Shown in pieces: positions 43,606-56,100 of a stretch of DNA of 64,000 nt (its first letter is position 1; each line of letters begins with the position of its first letter). The notes under the pieces were generated by a model. That model was not told the DNA's origin. It saw only the letters and a list, made by a program, of their open reading frames with translations, and did not search any database. Origin of the DNA: Calonectria ilicicola (lineage: Eukaryota > Ascomycota > Sordariomycetes > Hypocreales > Nectriaceae); assembly GCA_020809705.1 (NCBI GenBank), contig CP085825.1, forward strand, positions 6,572,001-6,636,000, in the 5' to 3' direction. The position numbers and the translations under genes were made by a program.

Positions 43606-43694
43606 AGACCATCACACACGCTCTGTGGTGGCATTAGCCACGGCCACGGCTAAAATCACACCCCTCTCGTCCCGTGCGACTTGACGCAGACACC

Positions 43695-45480
43695 ATGATG
43701 TCCCAACTCTCCACCCGTGACATCTGGTCTATATGGCCCCTCTCAACACCAACCCTGGCCACCAGAGCCGCCAACGAGAAAATGGCCATTTTGACTCCGG
43801 AAGAAACCTCATATCTTCACATTGCTTCCGTCGCCGCCGCCTCGCTCAGTCTCGTCGCTAGCATCTTTACAATGTGGTGGTTTATTCGCATGAGAAGGGC
43901 CTTTCGTCATGAGTAAGTCCCATTTTGTTCACGCCACGCCTTTTACCCAAGTGCTAACATTTGCATACAGTCTCATCATGTTGCTGATCGGGTGTGACAT
44001 TTTCAAAGCCGCTTGGTTCTTCATCTTCCCAGCCGTTGAGTTGGCCCGTGGCGCAATCCACTCGGATTCAAACTTTTGCCAGGCCAGCGGCTTCTTTTTG
44101 ACTCTGGGCATCATTGTTTCTGATGTTGCCATCACCCTCATCACCGTTCACACTGCCCTATACATATTTCGCGGCCAACAAGGCCTGTATCCCTTTCGTA
44201 AATATGCTTATGCGATATTGGTTATATATCCCGTTCTCATGAGCTCTCTTGCATTCATCAACGCACCAGGTTACATCAACACAGGTCAATTCTGTTTTCT
44301 GCCCATGGACCCAATGTGGACAAGACTTGTACTGAGCTGGGTCCCGCGCTATTTCACATTTGTATCCATTCTTACAATCAGCATCATCATATATATCTAC
44401 GTCCGGCTTCTCATGAAGCGGTTCGATGGAGTTACGGAAGGAAACGATGAAGTTCCATCTTTTGGCGATCTTTCTGACCCGCCTACATACCTTCGATCTG
44501 TTCCACCTACACCATTAATTTCGACACATGGCTTGATTTCAAGCCCGACCTCCCGCCGAGCCTCCAAAGACGAACGTGGACGACAATTTTCGGCATCGAC
44601 AGTGAGCACCTTTCGTTTGGACCCGGCACCCAAATCGCACCAGTATTTCAAGCTCACTCGACGCTCTCAACAATTCAACATGTCAAAATTAAACGAAATG
44701 GAAATCGACCCAGCGTGGGCGCAATATCACAAAAGTTCTGGCTCAGAACCAGATCTAAGATCTACAGTGGTGGCGGAAGAAACAACACCCCCGACCGAAC
44801 CCACCAAAGCCTACATTCCAGAAGCGCAAAAGACACCGGCATTGCCTGACGCGGAGGCACCCCTTCTGAGCCACGCCGAGAGCTCATGGGAATTCTGGCA
44901 TCGACCGGTCCCCGATCCATTTGGCCCTCGTTCCCGAACCCCTTCGCTGCCTCACATGTTTTCAGTATTGGGCCGCGGGCCTGACGCTCCTGGGAGCCCG
45001 CACTCGGCCACGGGTATTTTGAAGCCACCCGCTACCAGTGCGAATGATTTAGTCAAAACTCGAGAGACGATTCGAAGACAGGTGAAGCATGTCTTCATTT
45101 ACCCCGTGGTGTATATTGCAGTATGGATTTTGCCATTTGTTGTACATCTTACAGGCTACGGAAAAGGAGCGCCATTCGCAATGAGAATGGCGAGTGTTGT
45201 GTTTTTGTGTCTTCATGGGTTCTTTGATGCGATAATCATGTCTTGGAAGGAAAAGCCATGGATGCACACCCGACGACTTGGGGACAGCTTTAATTTTCTA
45301 TGTTGGAATACGGGTGGTCAAAATGACGGATTGAACACAAACGCAGGGCGGACCAAGGAGGAAATGATTATGGATGGAAGACTTGCAAGACTACGACGAG
45401 AAAAGGAACTGGAAGACCGAAGACGCCAAGGTCAATCGCCTCGCAAGGGGGGCTCTGAATGGTGGGATCAAGAACTGTAA
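43695..45480 (+). CDS. Git3-type (nutrient-sensing class) G-protein-coupled receptor
   Basis: Exons 43695-43912 and 43971-45480 (branch GCTAAC, acceptor CAG) give 575 residues. The junction yields FRHDLIMLLIGCDIFKA, the typical TM2 entry of the family. Seven membrane segments are visible: LHIASVAAASLSLVASIF, LIMLLIGCDIFKAAWFF, LTLGIIVSDVAITLITVHTA, AILVIYPVLMSSLAFI, FVSILTISIIIYIYV, VFIYPVVYIAVWILPFVV and MASVVFLCLHGFFDAI. About 200 Ser/Pro-rich residues form the third intracellular loop, and the RRQVKHVFIYPVVYI block marks the Git3 C-terminal domain. Relatives signal through G-alpha and adenylyl cyclase in response to glucose or other nutrients at the plasma membrane; the ligand here is unknown. 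Two ATGs (43695, 43698) begin the ORF. Confidence 0.88.
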
Positions 45481-46336
45481 GATATTGCGAGGGCAACAGC
45501 AAAGGGGGAGCGAGGCCTTGGACGAATTACCCCCAGAAGGCTGTATTACATTGATGACTGAAGCATTGGGCGGAAGATTTATGGTTATGATACCCGATAG
45601 AGAGGACTGGTAGCATCTGGAGAGGCACAGCTTTGTTTTGCATTTGGTTGTCGGCGTTATTTGGTACGGAGCATATTGGGACTGGTATTTGGGACACAGG
45701 ATTTGTGTATTGACTACGAGGAAACTGCATAAAAACAGCATCGCATGCCTGCAACACTATGAGCAGGCGGTATACAATGAGCTACGGCCATATACTACAG
45801 AAGATATAATTACTACCACGACGACTTTGTTGACTGATATCTGTGATGTGAAAATGTATTGGAACATGGTCCGTTTGCTCGTGCTGGACAGTGCGCCATC
45901 AATTGGATTTGCCAAGGAATGGGGATTGCACTACGCAAGAAGTCAAGAATGTGGACAAAGGGATAAATAAGCCAAATCCGAAACCTTGACAACGAGCTTG
46001 CTCTTTTAATGCATGTATATTAATTAGGTTATTAAGGGGTATTGTGCCAGTGAGCACATGGACAGACAATGGCTGTCGAGTTTGATGGAGATTGGCCTGG
46101 ATATTGGTGTTACTTTTTTTCTTACCCCTGTCCTGAGACCTTTGATGTTATATACAGCATTGGGTTGGCATTTGAGACCAAGGACCCATTTTCTACGATT
46201 TGGTCAATGCTTTCAACCGTGTGAATGGCATTGATACAATTGTAATTACTGAAAAGATGGCATGTGGAAGTAGGATAGCCTGCTTTTGTTTTCCACTTAC
46301 ACTGCACTTTGATAGGTGCTTCTACGTATAGCCGGC
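45481..46336. other. Intergenic, 3' region of the GPCR gene
   Basis: Presumed 3' untranslated region and spacer; ORFs of up to 116 codons on either strand lack domains. Confidence 0.4.
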
Positions 46337-46985
46337 CTATTTAGCCGCTTCCAACGACGTTGAGAGAAAGAGTGGCACTCGCTTCAAGCGGTCGGAGAAC
46401 ATCTCGGAGCACGGACATAGATCGGCCGGGGCTGCGCATGGGCTGGACGGAGCACATGTCATTGGACACAAGCTGGATGCGGGCGGGCGGTAAGGCGAGG
46501 ACAATGTTGCGGTGCATCTGGCGAATGCGCTAAGGGAGGCATGTCAGTTTTTGGATACTACGGTACCGCATGTCATCTGACAGCCCAATGGAGGCACCGT
46601 CGTGGCCCAGGTTGAAGATCTGGTCGCGCTCCGAGGTCAGTTGGACGCCGGTGACTGCAACCCCGCAGTCCACGGAGGGAACCCTACCCCCAGGGCCGGC
46701 GCCGGCACCGCGGGGCGACGATCTGGTCACCAAACCAGATGCCGAAGGCCCGCGAGGGGCGGGCAGAGGTGCTGACGAGGGTTTTCTGAGCCCGTGAGAC
46801 GGACGGGGGGGGGTTGTAGCAGTCTGTTGAGGGAGACACGGGCGTCCCAAGGTTTCCCAAGTCTAGAGGGGGCGGGGTATGCGTGCAGCAGCTGGCTGGC
46901 TGGCGGGACAGACAATGTCGTAGCCCACGATGGTGACGAGGGTGGCGGGGTCAACATTGGGACGCGGCCGGGCTCATGAGGCTGT
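46337..46985 (-). pseudogene. Possible decayed coding sequence, unidentified
   Basis: On the minus strand, stretches read like protein but in different frames. They include ARPSRAFGIWFGDQIVAPR, then GVAVTGVQLTSERDQIFNLG in another frame, and RIRQMHRNIVLALPPARIQL continuing to a stop at about 46341-46343. No GT-AG intron in the right phase joins the second and third pieces, so frameshifts are more likely. No family recognised. It may be chance in GC-rich DNA. Confidence 0.25.
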
Positions 46986-48944
46986 CCGTGTATCCACCGT
47001 TCGCCTGTCGTGAGCCCTTGGCACCATGTCGTGTGAGTCAGCTAGAGCTTGAAAAGGCCGAAGGCGGAGCGGGCTGTGATGTGTCCATGGCGGAGGAGAA
47101 AGAGCAGGAGTGGCAATTGGGGAGGGGGGAAAACACAAGACGGCGATAGGTTGGTATGCGTGGGAGTTGAGGCGGCGATGGAGGGGACAAGAGGGACAGC
47201 CCCGTGTAAGCCGACGAGACGATAGGATGGGGGCAAGGCTACGAGTTAGACGAGGACATTGGACGACAACGAGGGACAAAGGCCATATTGCCGAGACGAG
47301 ACGGAAATGTTACAGGCCGTGAGTGGTCGAAGCTTGATGTAAGCAGCCCTCTTGTTCATGCCGGGTTCCATTCTTCTGTCATCCTTCGAGGCCTGCCGCA
47401 CCCCGCAAGTTTTTTTTTTTTTCTTCCGCCGTCGTATCACGTTTTGGAATCTGTATGGTCCAGCGCAGCCAGCCCAAGGGAGATGCAGCATGCACGTCGT
47501 CGTCGCAGCCGCTTAACAACGGCCGAGATGTGACGTTGGGAAAAAGGGGAGGAGGGGTTGCTTTGGTTTGGTTCCTCTGGCCAGGTTTCGGGTCTCACGT
47601 AAAATTCAACCTGCCTGCGCTGTTGGGTTGGCCTGGTCACACAAGGGTGTGTGCGCGCGTGCGACTGTGTGTGTGGTGATGATGGTGAGTTGGTTGGTTG
47701 CGGTGGCAATGAAATGGACGTGATATGTGTATGTCCAGTCCATGTCCCATGTCCCATGTATGATGTATGTATGTGTGTCCTTGCTCTGTATGTTGGTTTG
47801 GTCGTCGTCCTGTATGTTTGACACATTGCTGGAGAGACACCCCTCCCAACCCCACATAGTTTTGTCTCTTGTTGTTGTTGTTGTTGTCTTGTCTTGTCTT
47901 GTCTTTTTTCTGGGCGGTGAAAGTGGGATCCAGGCGGTGTTAGTCCCAGATCAGATAATGCTGCTGCTGCGACAGGCCCGGACAGAATATGCGGATGCAC
48001 GACAGCACAAGAAAAAGCAACGACAAACTACCCCCCGGCGCCGATCAGAGGAGCCAGGCCGCAAGCCACGACGCCCGGTGCAGCGCAGCATGATGGCATC
48101 TGCGTCCTTAATCGGGACAATGCGCGAGGGCCCAACACGACCCACGGCCACGGGCGAGGGGAGGGGACGTGTTGGTGCAGCATGCGACCATGTGGTCCCT
48201 GGCCAATCCTCGCCCGCAGCCATCGGGTTCGAGTGGGTGACATCGCTCTGCGCTGACCTTCCGGAGCATGCGAGGCTTGTGAGATGCGTGCGTGGCGCTG
48301 ATCGAGCCAAAATTGCCAAGGGAGGGAGGAGTAAAAAAAAAAGGGGAGTGAGTGACCAAGGAAAAAAAAAAAAGGAAAAAAAGCAAGCTTTTTTGAATGC
48401 CTCCACCTCGATGCTTTTTTTTGGTTGACGCTGCGAGGGATCGTGTGAACACGAGCTGAGTGTGGGGGGAGGGGGACTGGCTTGGGGGTCCATTGTGAGG
48501 AATAGTAAGGTGACTTGGGGGTGCAGAAAAATGTAATTCGTTTATCAAAGAGCGACAGCTGAGAGCATGGCAAGGCAAGGCCAGAAAAAAAAAAGGGCCC
48601 GAAAATTACCAGGAAAAAAAAAAATAAAACCTCTCAAAGGTCAGACATCGCCAGCTAGGTTGACCCAATGGTTTTACTTTGGCCCCAGGGGACTACGTGG
48701 GATATCATTCCCACCTTTTCTTACACCACACACACACATTGGCGCTTGTTATTAGACGTGCCTCTTGCCCGCTTCTCGTCGGGTCCTCGAGCTTCTCCTT
48801 TTGAGTCTGCTTTTACATAGTGTGTTTTTCGTTTTCCTAGTTTCGCCCTCTCTTTCTCTCCTCCCAGAATCCCACCGTCTCTCAACAGACCCGGCCTCAT
48901 CTCCTCACCTTTGTTTCTCCCGCGCCCCTTCGAAACCATCCACA
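46986..48944. other. Intergenic, upstream region of PPX1
   Basis: GC-variable DNA with simple repeats: a TTG/TTGTC run at about 47868-47908, A-rich tracts at 48334-48380 and about 48583-48625. Overlapping ORFs on both strands at 47400-48600 have low-complexity sequence (poly-K, H/T-rich) and no domain. Confidence 0.4.
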
Positions 48945-50241
48945 ATGGCTCCGCCTAGAACCACGATACGGGCGTTCCTCGCCACGGCCAGGAAAGCGTT
49001 GGGAACCCCAGCTGCTCAGCGCTCAGGTCCCTTGACCTTTGTCGTGGGTAATGAATCTGCTGGTGAGTTCCCCCTCCTCATCCCCTCCCCCTTCACTCAT
49101 CTCTCTCATTCATCTTTCATGATGTGATGAGGGGGACAGGTTTTCAAGAGAGATGATTGTTTCTGAACAAGGGTAAAAAAACCAAAAAGACCTCGACTCA
49201 CTCTGCTCGGCTCTCGTCTACGCCTACATTCGCTCAAGCGCCCCGCCTCACACTCTTCACATTCCTCTCTCCAACCTGCCCCGCGCAGATCTAGCCCTGC
49301 GCACCGAGATGACGGCCGTGCTCAAGTACGCCGGCCTGTCTCCCTCGGATCTGCTCACCCTCTCCGAGCTGCCGGACCTGGAGCCGGAGGACACGCGCTG
49401 GCTGCTCGTTGACCACAACTGCCTCACGGGGCCCCTCAAGCGCTTCTCCAGCCGCATCGTCGGCTGCATCGACCACCACGCCGACGAGGGCGTCGTGAGC
49501 CCGAGCTCCTCCCCGTGGGTGGTGGAGCCCTGCGGTAGCTGCATGAGCCTGGTCGTCGAGGAGGCCCGGCAGGCGTGGGAGGCCCTGGGCGGCGACGTGG
49601 AGGGCGGCGACGCGGCCGCCGAGGACGAGAAGCTGGCCAAGATGGGACTCGCCGCCGTCCTGTCCGACACCATCAACCTGACGGCCAGGGAGAAGGTGCG
49701 CGACAAGGACCCCAGGGCCGCCGACTTTTTGCGGGCCAAGATCCGGGACCCGGCCTTTGACCGCGACAAGTACTTTGACGAGATCTCGGCCGTCAAGGAG
49801 GACATTTCGAGTCTGTGCTTCCGCGACATCTTCCGCAAGGACTACAAGGAGTGGGACGAGGCCGGCCTGCGCCTGGGCATCTGCTGTAGCGTCCAGGGCT
49901 TCGACTACATGGTGGCCAAAACCGGTGGCGGCACCGCTATGCTCGAGGACCTCGGTTTGTGGGCGCGCGAGCGCGGGCTCGATGTTGTAAGCCTCATGAC
50001 CACGTCGCACCCGGACGGCGAGTTCCAGCGACACCTGCTGGTCTGGGGCATCACCCCCCAAGGTTGCGCCGCCATTGAGCGGTTCCGGGCCAGCACGGGC
50101 AAGAACCTGGGGCTCGAGGCCTTTGCAAAGGGCAGCCTGGATGATGCATCGGTGAGTCGCTTCGCCTGGAGGCAGCACAATTTAGCCGCGAGCAGGAAGC
50201 AGGTTGCGCCTCTGTTGAGGGAGGCGCTGAAGAACAATTGA
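48945..50241 (+). CDS. PPX1: Exopolyphosphatase, DHH family
   Basis: Exons 48945-49062 and 49190-50241 give 389 residues, close to the yeast enzyme. The junction restores the conserved GNESADLDS signature, with the first Asp codon split G|AC across the intron. Other motifs are LLVDHN, the DHH triad GCIDHHAD (Asp134-His136), LAAVLSDTINL and the DHHA2 domain from about residue 230 to the end (HPDGEFQRHLLVWG). The enzyme removes terminal phosphates from inorganic polyphosphate, using a divalent metal bound by the Asp/His cluster, in cytosol and possibly mitochondria. The 127-base intron must end at AAG 49187-49189: an in-frame TAA at 49174 blocks earlier sites and no other AG lies between. Confidence 0.93.
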
Positions 50242-50758
50242 GAGAGAAAAAAAAAAACTTCTCAATCAGACAGTGGGAGAGTAGGAGAGAGAGAATGAGG
50301 GAGTGACAGAGTGAGAGTGAAGGAGAAAGAGAAGGGACTTGGTTGCGTTTTCTTTTCTTTTTTTTTCTTGTGTTTTTTTTTCGGAAATGCAAACAGCATA
50401 TATCAGTATGAAAGAGAGACGGGATAAACGACACCGAGAGACGACGGCCATGAGCATCATTGTGAACTATAGCACTCCCCTCGCCTGTTCGAGTATGGCA
50501 TTATTTCATTGTTTCCTTTAGTTATGTAGAGTGTTGATACAGCCCTCAAGGCTTTTTAATGCTATTGTACAGTATTCGTATACACTTTTTGCCAAGCAGT
50601 CACACAGCGTCTGCAGCCACCCGTCCCCCCTCAGCCCTGTGATCCCGCGTTCTGTTTGTCATACAGACTGCCTACTTTGGCAATTGTGCAACACATCCCG
50701 CCCCTCCCTCCCCCCTGGAAAAAAATTGTCCGCGGGCCGAGACATGCTAAAAAGTAGT
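50242..50758. other. Intergenic, convergent 3' regions of PPX1 and ATP25
   Basis: The PPX1 gene (+) and the ATP25 gene (-) converge here. It has GA-rich and T-rich tracts and no gene. Confidence 0.45.
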
Positions 50759-52648
50759 CTAAACCAATGAACTCTTGGCTATAGCCGGTGCAGTAGTGCT
50801 GGACATGAGCGACCGCAGTTGCTCCACCTCGCGTAGCAGTGCGAGCATCTCTCTGTTCTGGAACCGTCGCGCCTGTGGGATGTCGCGTGGTTTTCTGGGG
50901 AAGCCAAAATTCATAATCGACTCGGCTTCTGGGTCCGCGACGAGAATGCATGATTTGAGTGCCGTGTACATGCCGCCGACAGGGTAGATGCCTTCGCTTA
51001 GCATTTCAGGGTACACCCACCGCAGGGCTTCGATGCACTTCACTTGGTTTCCAGTTTTTGCCAGGGCCTCGTAGACGAATTTGTAATGTCTGGGTTCTCG
51101 GGACAATTTGAACCTAGAGGGCATGCGGAATGCGTCCCAGAACCGAGTCCAGTCCTGTCGGAATGCGTATGCTAATAGCAGGCGCATAAGCTGGTCTGCA
51201 TTGAACGGGGTTCCCCTCTGCGCGACAAGATAGTCCAAGTTTTCCTGGGCTCGCTGGATTTCGGGGCCGTATGCTGGGCAAATGTTGGCTCCCTCGATGA
51301 GTGTGACAAAAAGTTCGTTGTTCCAAATATCCATGCCCCGCTCCTCAGCCGTTGCAATCATCTGATCAACGAGTGCAAGTCGTTCCGTAGCCGTGTTCTC
51401 GGCAGGTGACGAAGCTTGGAGAATGTCTCGAATCACCCTGTGCAATGTGTCTTGCACCATAGGGATGCCAAGTAGCTGGATGTCACTCACCAACTTGCGC
51501 ATCTGATCTAGATCCGGAACACCCTTCTCCTCTGAAAGCCCAGAATTGTCATCAGGCTTGGACTCAGCCACAAACGGTGGAACCTGAGCTTCCTCCACCC
51601 CTTCAACAGCAGGCGCTAATCTTCGTGCACTCGTAGAATAGTAACGGCGCTGTGACGCCTGTTTCATGGCTTGCCACTGCAACTGGGACGGACTCGTGGG
51701 AAGTTGCACCTTGGAGGCTAAAAGTGCATCCAGCTCGGCCTGGTCTACCACCTTCTCGCCCTTGGCTTTCTTATTCTCTTGTAAATTCCTCTTCAGCACA
51801 CCCCTCCACAGCGACTCCAAGTCGAGTTCATTGCGTCTGGCCTCGGTCATGCACTGGACCACAATCGTCGTACCCGTTAGAGCGGTGCCAAACCCCGAGA
51901 ACCGCCCAGACTCATCGAAGCTTTCCATCTCTCCAGAGTTGTCGCCGTCAGAAGAAAAGTTGACACAGATCCATCCAGTTGAGATGCCGTTGTCGCCTCC
52001 AGGAATGATAGCGGTGTTGGTGCCCATCAATTTAGCCTTTTTGCGAAGCCGTCGCAATTTGATCCTTAGCTCACCGGGGCCAATTAAGCCGTCGGCTCGA
52101 GCGTTGATTTTGAAATTCCTCCGAAGCCATCGCACAAACCTCCCAGATGATACATGAAGATGCCTCTCGCTGCGAGCTGTTCCAAATAACATAATCAAGT
52201 TAGGACCAAGGGCTGCTGGGGGATCCAGGTCGCGTAGGTCGAGAAGAGAGATGTCGTCTAATCCCATGTCCGAAAAGATGTATTTTACCATCGGCTCGAG
52301 GATTGCAGGCGCATCTTCGGGAATCTTGGGAAGCTCAACCGCATGCTGACTTGGTGGGTGGCGCGGCGGCTCGACTTCGAGAAACCAAGGTACATTGTCG
52401 GATTTGGTAGATTCCGAGGCCTCGGCGGCTTCCTCGGGGGGGATAGTATCTTCGGCTTCCTTCTTTTCGATTTGTTCAGTCGATTTCTCTTGCGAAAAAA
52501 ATCTCTGTGTGAGAATTGGTAGATGGCGGGGCTGGCGCTGTGGTAGCCGGCTGAAGCCAATTGAGGCTGGTCTTGCGACGACTGCCCGGAGTATGGTGGA
52601 TTGACACTGGCGGCAAGCCAATGCCGCAGTTACAGGGCGCGCAAGCAT
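50759..52648 (-). CDS. ATP25: Mitochondrial ATPase expression protein Atp25
   Basis: Intronless, 629 residues from ATG 52648. The frame is open 18 codons further but that start is TTG. The N-terminus is a mitochondrial presequence (MLARPVTAALACRQCQSTIL). Residues about 130-230 form a RsfS-like (ribosome-silencing-factor) domain: MLFGTARSERHLHVSSGRFV and ADGLIGPGELRIKLRRLRKK. The C-terminal half is the Atp25 mRNA-stabilising domain. In yeast the protein is cut into two: the C-terminal part stabilises ATP9 mRNA and the N-terminal part aids Atp9 ring assembly. A presequence-like QRRYYSTSARRLAP sits at about residue 335, where such a cut would fall. It is divergent with RPO41. Confidence 0.88.
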   Translation of the reverse strand: MLARPVTAALACRQCQSTILRAVVARPASIGFSRLPQRQPRHLPILTQRFFSQEKSTEQIEKKEAEDTIPPEEAAEASESTKSDNVPWFLEVEPPRHPPSQHAVELPKIPEDAPAILEPMVKYIFSDMGLDDISLLDLRDLDPPAALGPNLIMLFGTARSERHLHVSSGRFVRWLRRNFKINARADGLIGPGELRIKLRRLRKKAKLMGTNTAIIPGGDNGISTGWICVNFSSDGDNSGEMESFDESGRFSGFGTALTGTTIVVQCMTEARRNELDLESLWRGVLKRNLQENKKAKGEKVVDQAELDALLASKVQLPTSPSQLQWQAMKQASQRRYYSTSARRLAPAVEGVEEAQVPPFVAESKPDDNSGLSEEKGVPDLDQMRKLVSDIQLLGIPMVQDTLHRVIRDILQASSPAENTATERLALVDQMIATAEERGMDIWNNELFVTLIEGANICPAYGPEIQRAQENLDYLVAQRGTPFNADQLMRLLLAYAFRQDWTRFWDAFRMPSRFKLSREPRHYKFVYEALAKTGNQVKCIEALRWVYPEMLSEGIYPVGGMYTALKSCILVADPEAESIMNFGFPRKPRDIPQARRFQNREMLALLREVEQLRSLMSSTTAPAIAKSSLV

Positions 52649-53119
52649 TTTGCCGGGATCGAGCGCTGAGGAATAGTAGCTGGTCGTCAGAATCGAGATC
52701 AAAGACTAGTTCTGCTCAATTCATCATGGCCAGTGTCCATCCAGAGCTTAACTAGCTTGGGTCCATCATGAATTTGCAGGTGGGGGGGATATTGATACCC
52801 GCACCATGGCCCACGTGACACAACTCCGCTCTGGACTTTAGCTCCACCCTATCAAGACGAAAATTTTGGAGCTGATTTCATATCGTCTTTTGCTTCACGC
52901 GACAGGACAGTGACAGGACTGCAGGTGTCCTCGACATCCGTCGCTACTCTCTGTGCTGTCGATCGGATTGCAAAAAACCCTGTTAAATATTATTCCATTT
53001 TCTAATGCATTAATTCCTCCCGAATCTCTCGCAACGCTCGTTTCGTTTGTCGAGCCGATCACCCCATCCGAGCCCAAAGAGACAGACGATCGTCTGTCCC
53101 GCACACTCTCCACGTCGCC
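52649..53119. promoter_or_regulatory. Shared divergent promoter of ATP25 and RPO41
   Basis: 471 bp separate the start codons of two genes transcribed away from each other, both for mitochondrial gene expression. No TATA box or known factor site was identified with confidence. Confidence 0.6.
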
Positions 53120-56100
53120 ATGCTCGCCCAACAGACTCGCAGGAGCATCTCGCTCCATCATGCCTCCACACTGGGATCAATTGGACGTCAATCGAGAGGT
53201 CTGCCGTTGCAATGTACATCATCAATTGCTCGGCGATGTATCGTAACCCAGCAGTTTCAGCCACGAAAGCGACGGGGCTCAGAGTCGAGCCATGGCCTTG
53301 TTCATGGCAGGAATCTCGCCACCGCTGTCGATGAATTCAAGTTCTCCAATTCGGCCTATGGTCCTCTCCCGGCTTCAACAATGTCTGCTTTTCAAGCTGC
53401 CCCTCCATTTCTTCAATCGTTCGATCCCACCGCCACATTGAGAATCCCAGAACCCGCACCACCCCGGGCACCAACAAAGTTGAACTCAAGCGGTATCCCC
53501 GGAGATGCTGAAGATATGCTGCCAGTATTCGATGCATGTGTCCGTGTTGGAAAACTCGACCGAGCCGCCCTCGTGTTAAAACGCCTCAACACTATTGGCG
53601 TCGTTCCCGGCGAGGAAAGAATCGTTCTTCACAACCAATATCTTCGAGCCTCACTTAACCAGATGCGAATGAGTCCCGACCGAAAACAAGCCGAGCAACT
53701 CCACAAGTGGTACGAGCTGGAAATTCGAAACCAAAGTATCCCCCAGACCGCCGAGACTATCGCGTGTATGCTCAAGGCTTCCCTTCTCTCAGAGCGCGGA
53801 TCAAGACTGGAGCGTCTGATTAACCGCTACATGAGCCTGGCTCCTGGCGAGGCTGGTCTGCGTGTTCTTAGCATGGCTGATATTCTGAGCGATTCCGACT
53901 TGGCTGTTATTACTGAGATTTGCCCCACTTACAATTTTGCGCCCGAAGCGGAGGATGCCGAGGTCACAATGGCTTCTGAGGAGGAACAGCGCGATATCAT
54001 GGAAGAGCTTGCGCAAAGCGCACCAATTTCCGAGGCCGAATACCCCCAGTTGTTAGTAACTCCTCAACGAGGTGATGGCCTTACTTCATTGAAGCGGAGC
54101 CTTGGCCTTATTTCCGAACTCGAAAACGTGGACATTTCTCAGCTTTCCATCGAGGAGCAGCGTGAATTTCAGGTTCGATTGGAGCGTGACTCGATTGATG
54201 CTGCCATAAACAAGTGGCGAGATGCCAGCAAACATCTGCAAAAGATGGGCATCAACACTGCCCTCCAAGGAAAGGGTGAGGAGGGATCTCTGTCTCATAA
54301 CCTGCCCGAATGGCTCCAGGCAATGGAGGCTCGGCTGAAGGTGGAAATGGCCAAGATTGAAGAGTCCGAGAACAAGGCCTCGAAATCCGAAGAAGACCTC
54401 GAACGCTGCGTATATGGACCATTTATTCGACAAGCCAACCCGACTCGATTAGCCGCTGTTACCATTTTATCCGTACTTAACCACAGTGCATTGATGGGCG
54501 TTGACAAGGGTGTTATTCTGAGCAAGCTTGTCAATGACATTTCCCGAGTTGCACAGGAAGACGTTCGACTTCAAGAACAGGACCGGCTCAAGAAGGAGCA
54601 ACGCCGTCGACGCAAGGTTCAATTCACTGGAAACGAGTCTGATGTGAAGGCCAGTAGTGAAGGTATGATTATTGACGGCTTGGGCCCTGAGGCGGAGGCC
54701 GAAAAGGACACCTTCCCGAAGACTTGGTCTGTTACTATCAGAGCTCACGTCGGTTCCATCCTTCTCAAGTCTTTAATCGAGACGGCAAAGGTCAAGGTCG
54801 TAAAGGAGCACCCGGTCACCGGTGAACTTGTCAGCCAATATCAGCCCGCCTTTGCGCACATGATGCAGCCACGGAAGGGAAAGAAGATTGGTGTCCTGAT
54901 TCTAAACGCGGATCTTGTCGATCGCATGAAGCGAGAGCCCGTTGGTGATTTTCTTGCGAAGCACTTGCCCATGATTGCTCCACCAAGACCCTGGAAGCAG
55001 ATGAACGAGGGTGGTTTTCTGGAGAGCAAGACGTCCTTTGTCCGTGTCAAGCCCGGTGATGTCGAGCAGAAATTATATACTAAGGCTGCCATCAAGCGAG
55101 GTGACATGTCGCGAGTTTTCGAGGGCTTGGATGTCCTTGGAAAGACTGCCTGGAGAATCAACAACAACGTTTTGAATGTCATGGTTGAAGCTTGGAACAC
55201 CGGCGAGGAACTCGCCAACATGCCACCTCTGAACCCCCAGCTTGAAATCCCTAACGAACCGGCCTCTAGCGAGGATCCCCTCGAGCGAAGGCGGTGGATT
55301 CGCTCTGTCAAGGCTGTCGAGAATGAGCGATCAGCGCTTCATTCACAGCGATGTTATATGAACTTGCAACTCGAGATTGCACGGGCATTCCGAAACCAGA
55401 CAGTCTACTTCCCCCACAACGTCGACTACCGAGGTCGAGCTTATCCTATCCCTACATATCTCAACCACATGGGAGCTGATCACACACGTGCTATTCTTAA
55501 GTTTGCCAAGGGCAAGGTCCTCGGCGCCAACGGTCTCCGATGGTTGAAGATCCACATGGCAAATGTTTATGGCTATGACAAGGCAAGCTTCGATGAAAGA
55601 GAAGCTTTCGCTACTGACAACCTGGCCAACATTGTTGACTCCGCTACCAACCCGCTCAATGGCACCCGCTGGTGGTTGAAGGGCGAGGACCCCTGGCAAT
55701 GTTTGGCTGCTTGCTTTGAGCTCAAGGCGGCTCATGATCTGGAAGACCCCACTCAATACGTCTCTCACCTACCCGTGCATCAGGATGGAACTTGCAACGG
55801 ACTTCAGCACTACGCTGCGCTTGGTGGTGATACCTGGGGTGCTAAGCAGGTTAACCTTATGCCTGGCAGCCGACCCGCTGACGTTTACTCGGCCGTTGCC
55901 GATCTGGTAAAGGAGGCTATTGCAAAGGACGCCGCTGCCAATAATCGCCTTGCTGAAATTGTGACCGGAAAGATTACTCGAAAGGTGGTCAAACAAACCG
56001 TCATGACGAATGTCTACGGAGTTACGTTCCAGGGAGCGAAGAAGCAAGTATGCAAGCAAATTGATGCACTGTATCCCAACCTGCATAAAGAGTGTGGCGT

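Noticed and set aside
47437..48578. ORFs of 156-233 codons on both strands
   Set aside because: They contain homopolymer-encoded runs (poly-K/F) and His/Thr simple repeats; no gene structure.
49291..50178. 295-codon minus-strand ORF
   Set aside because: Antisense to PPX1 in GC-rich codons; no domain.
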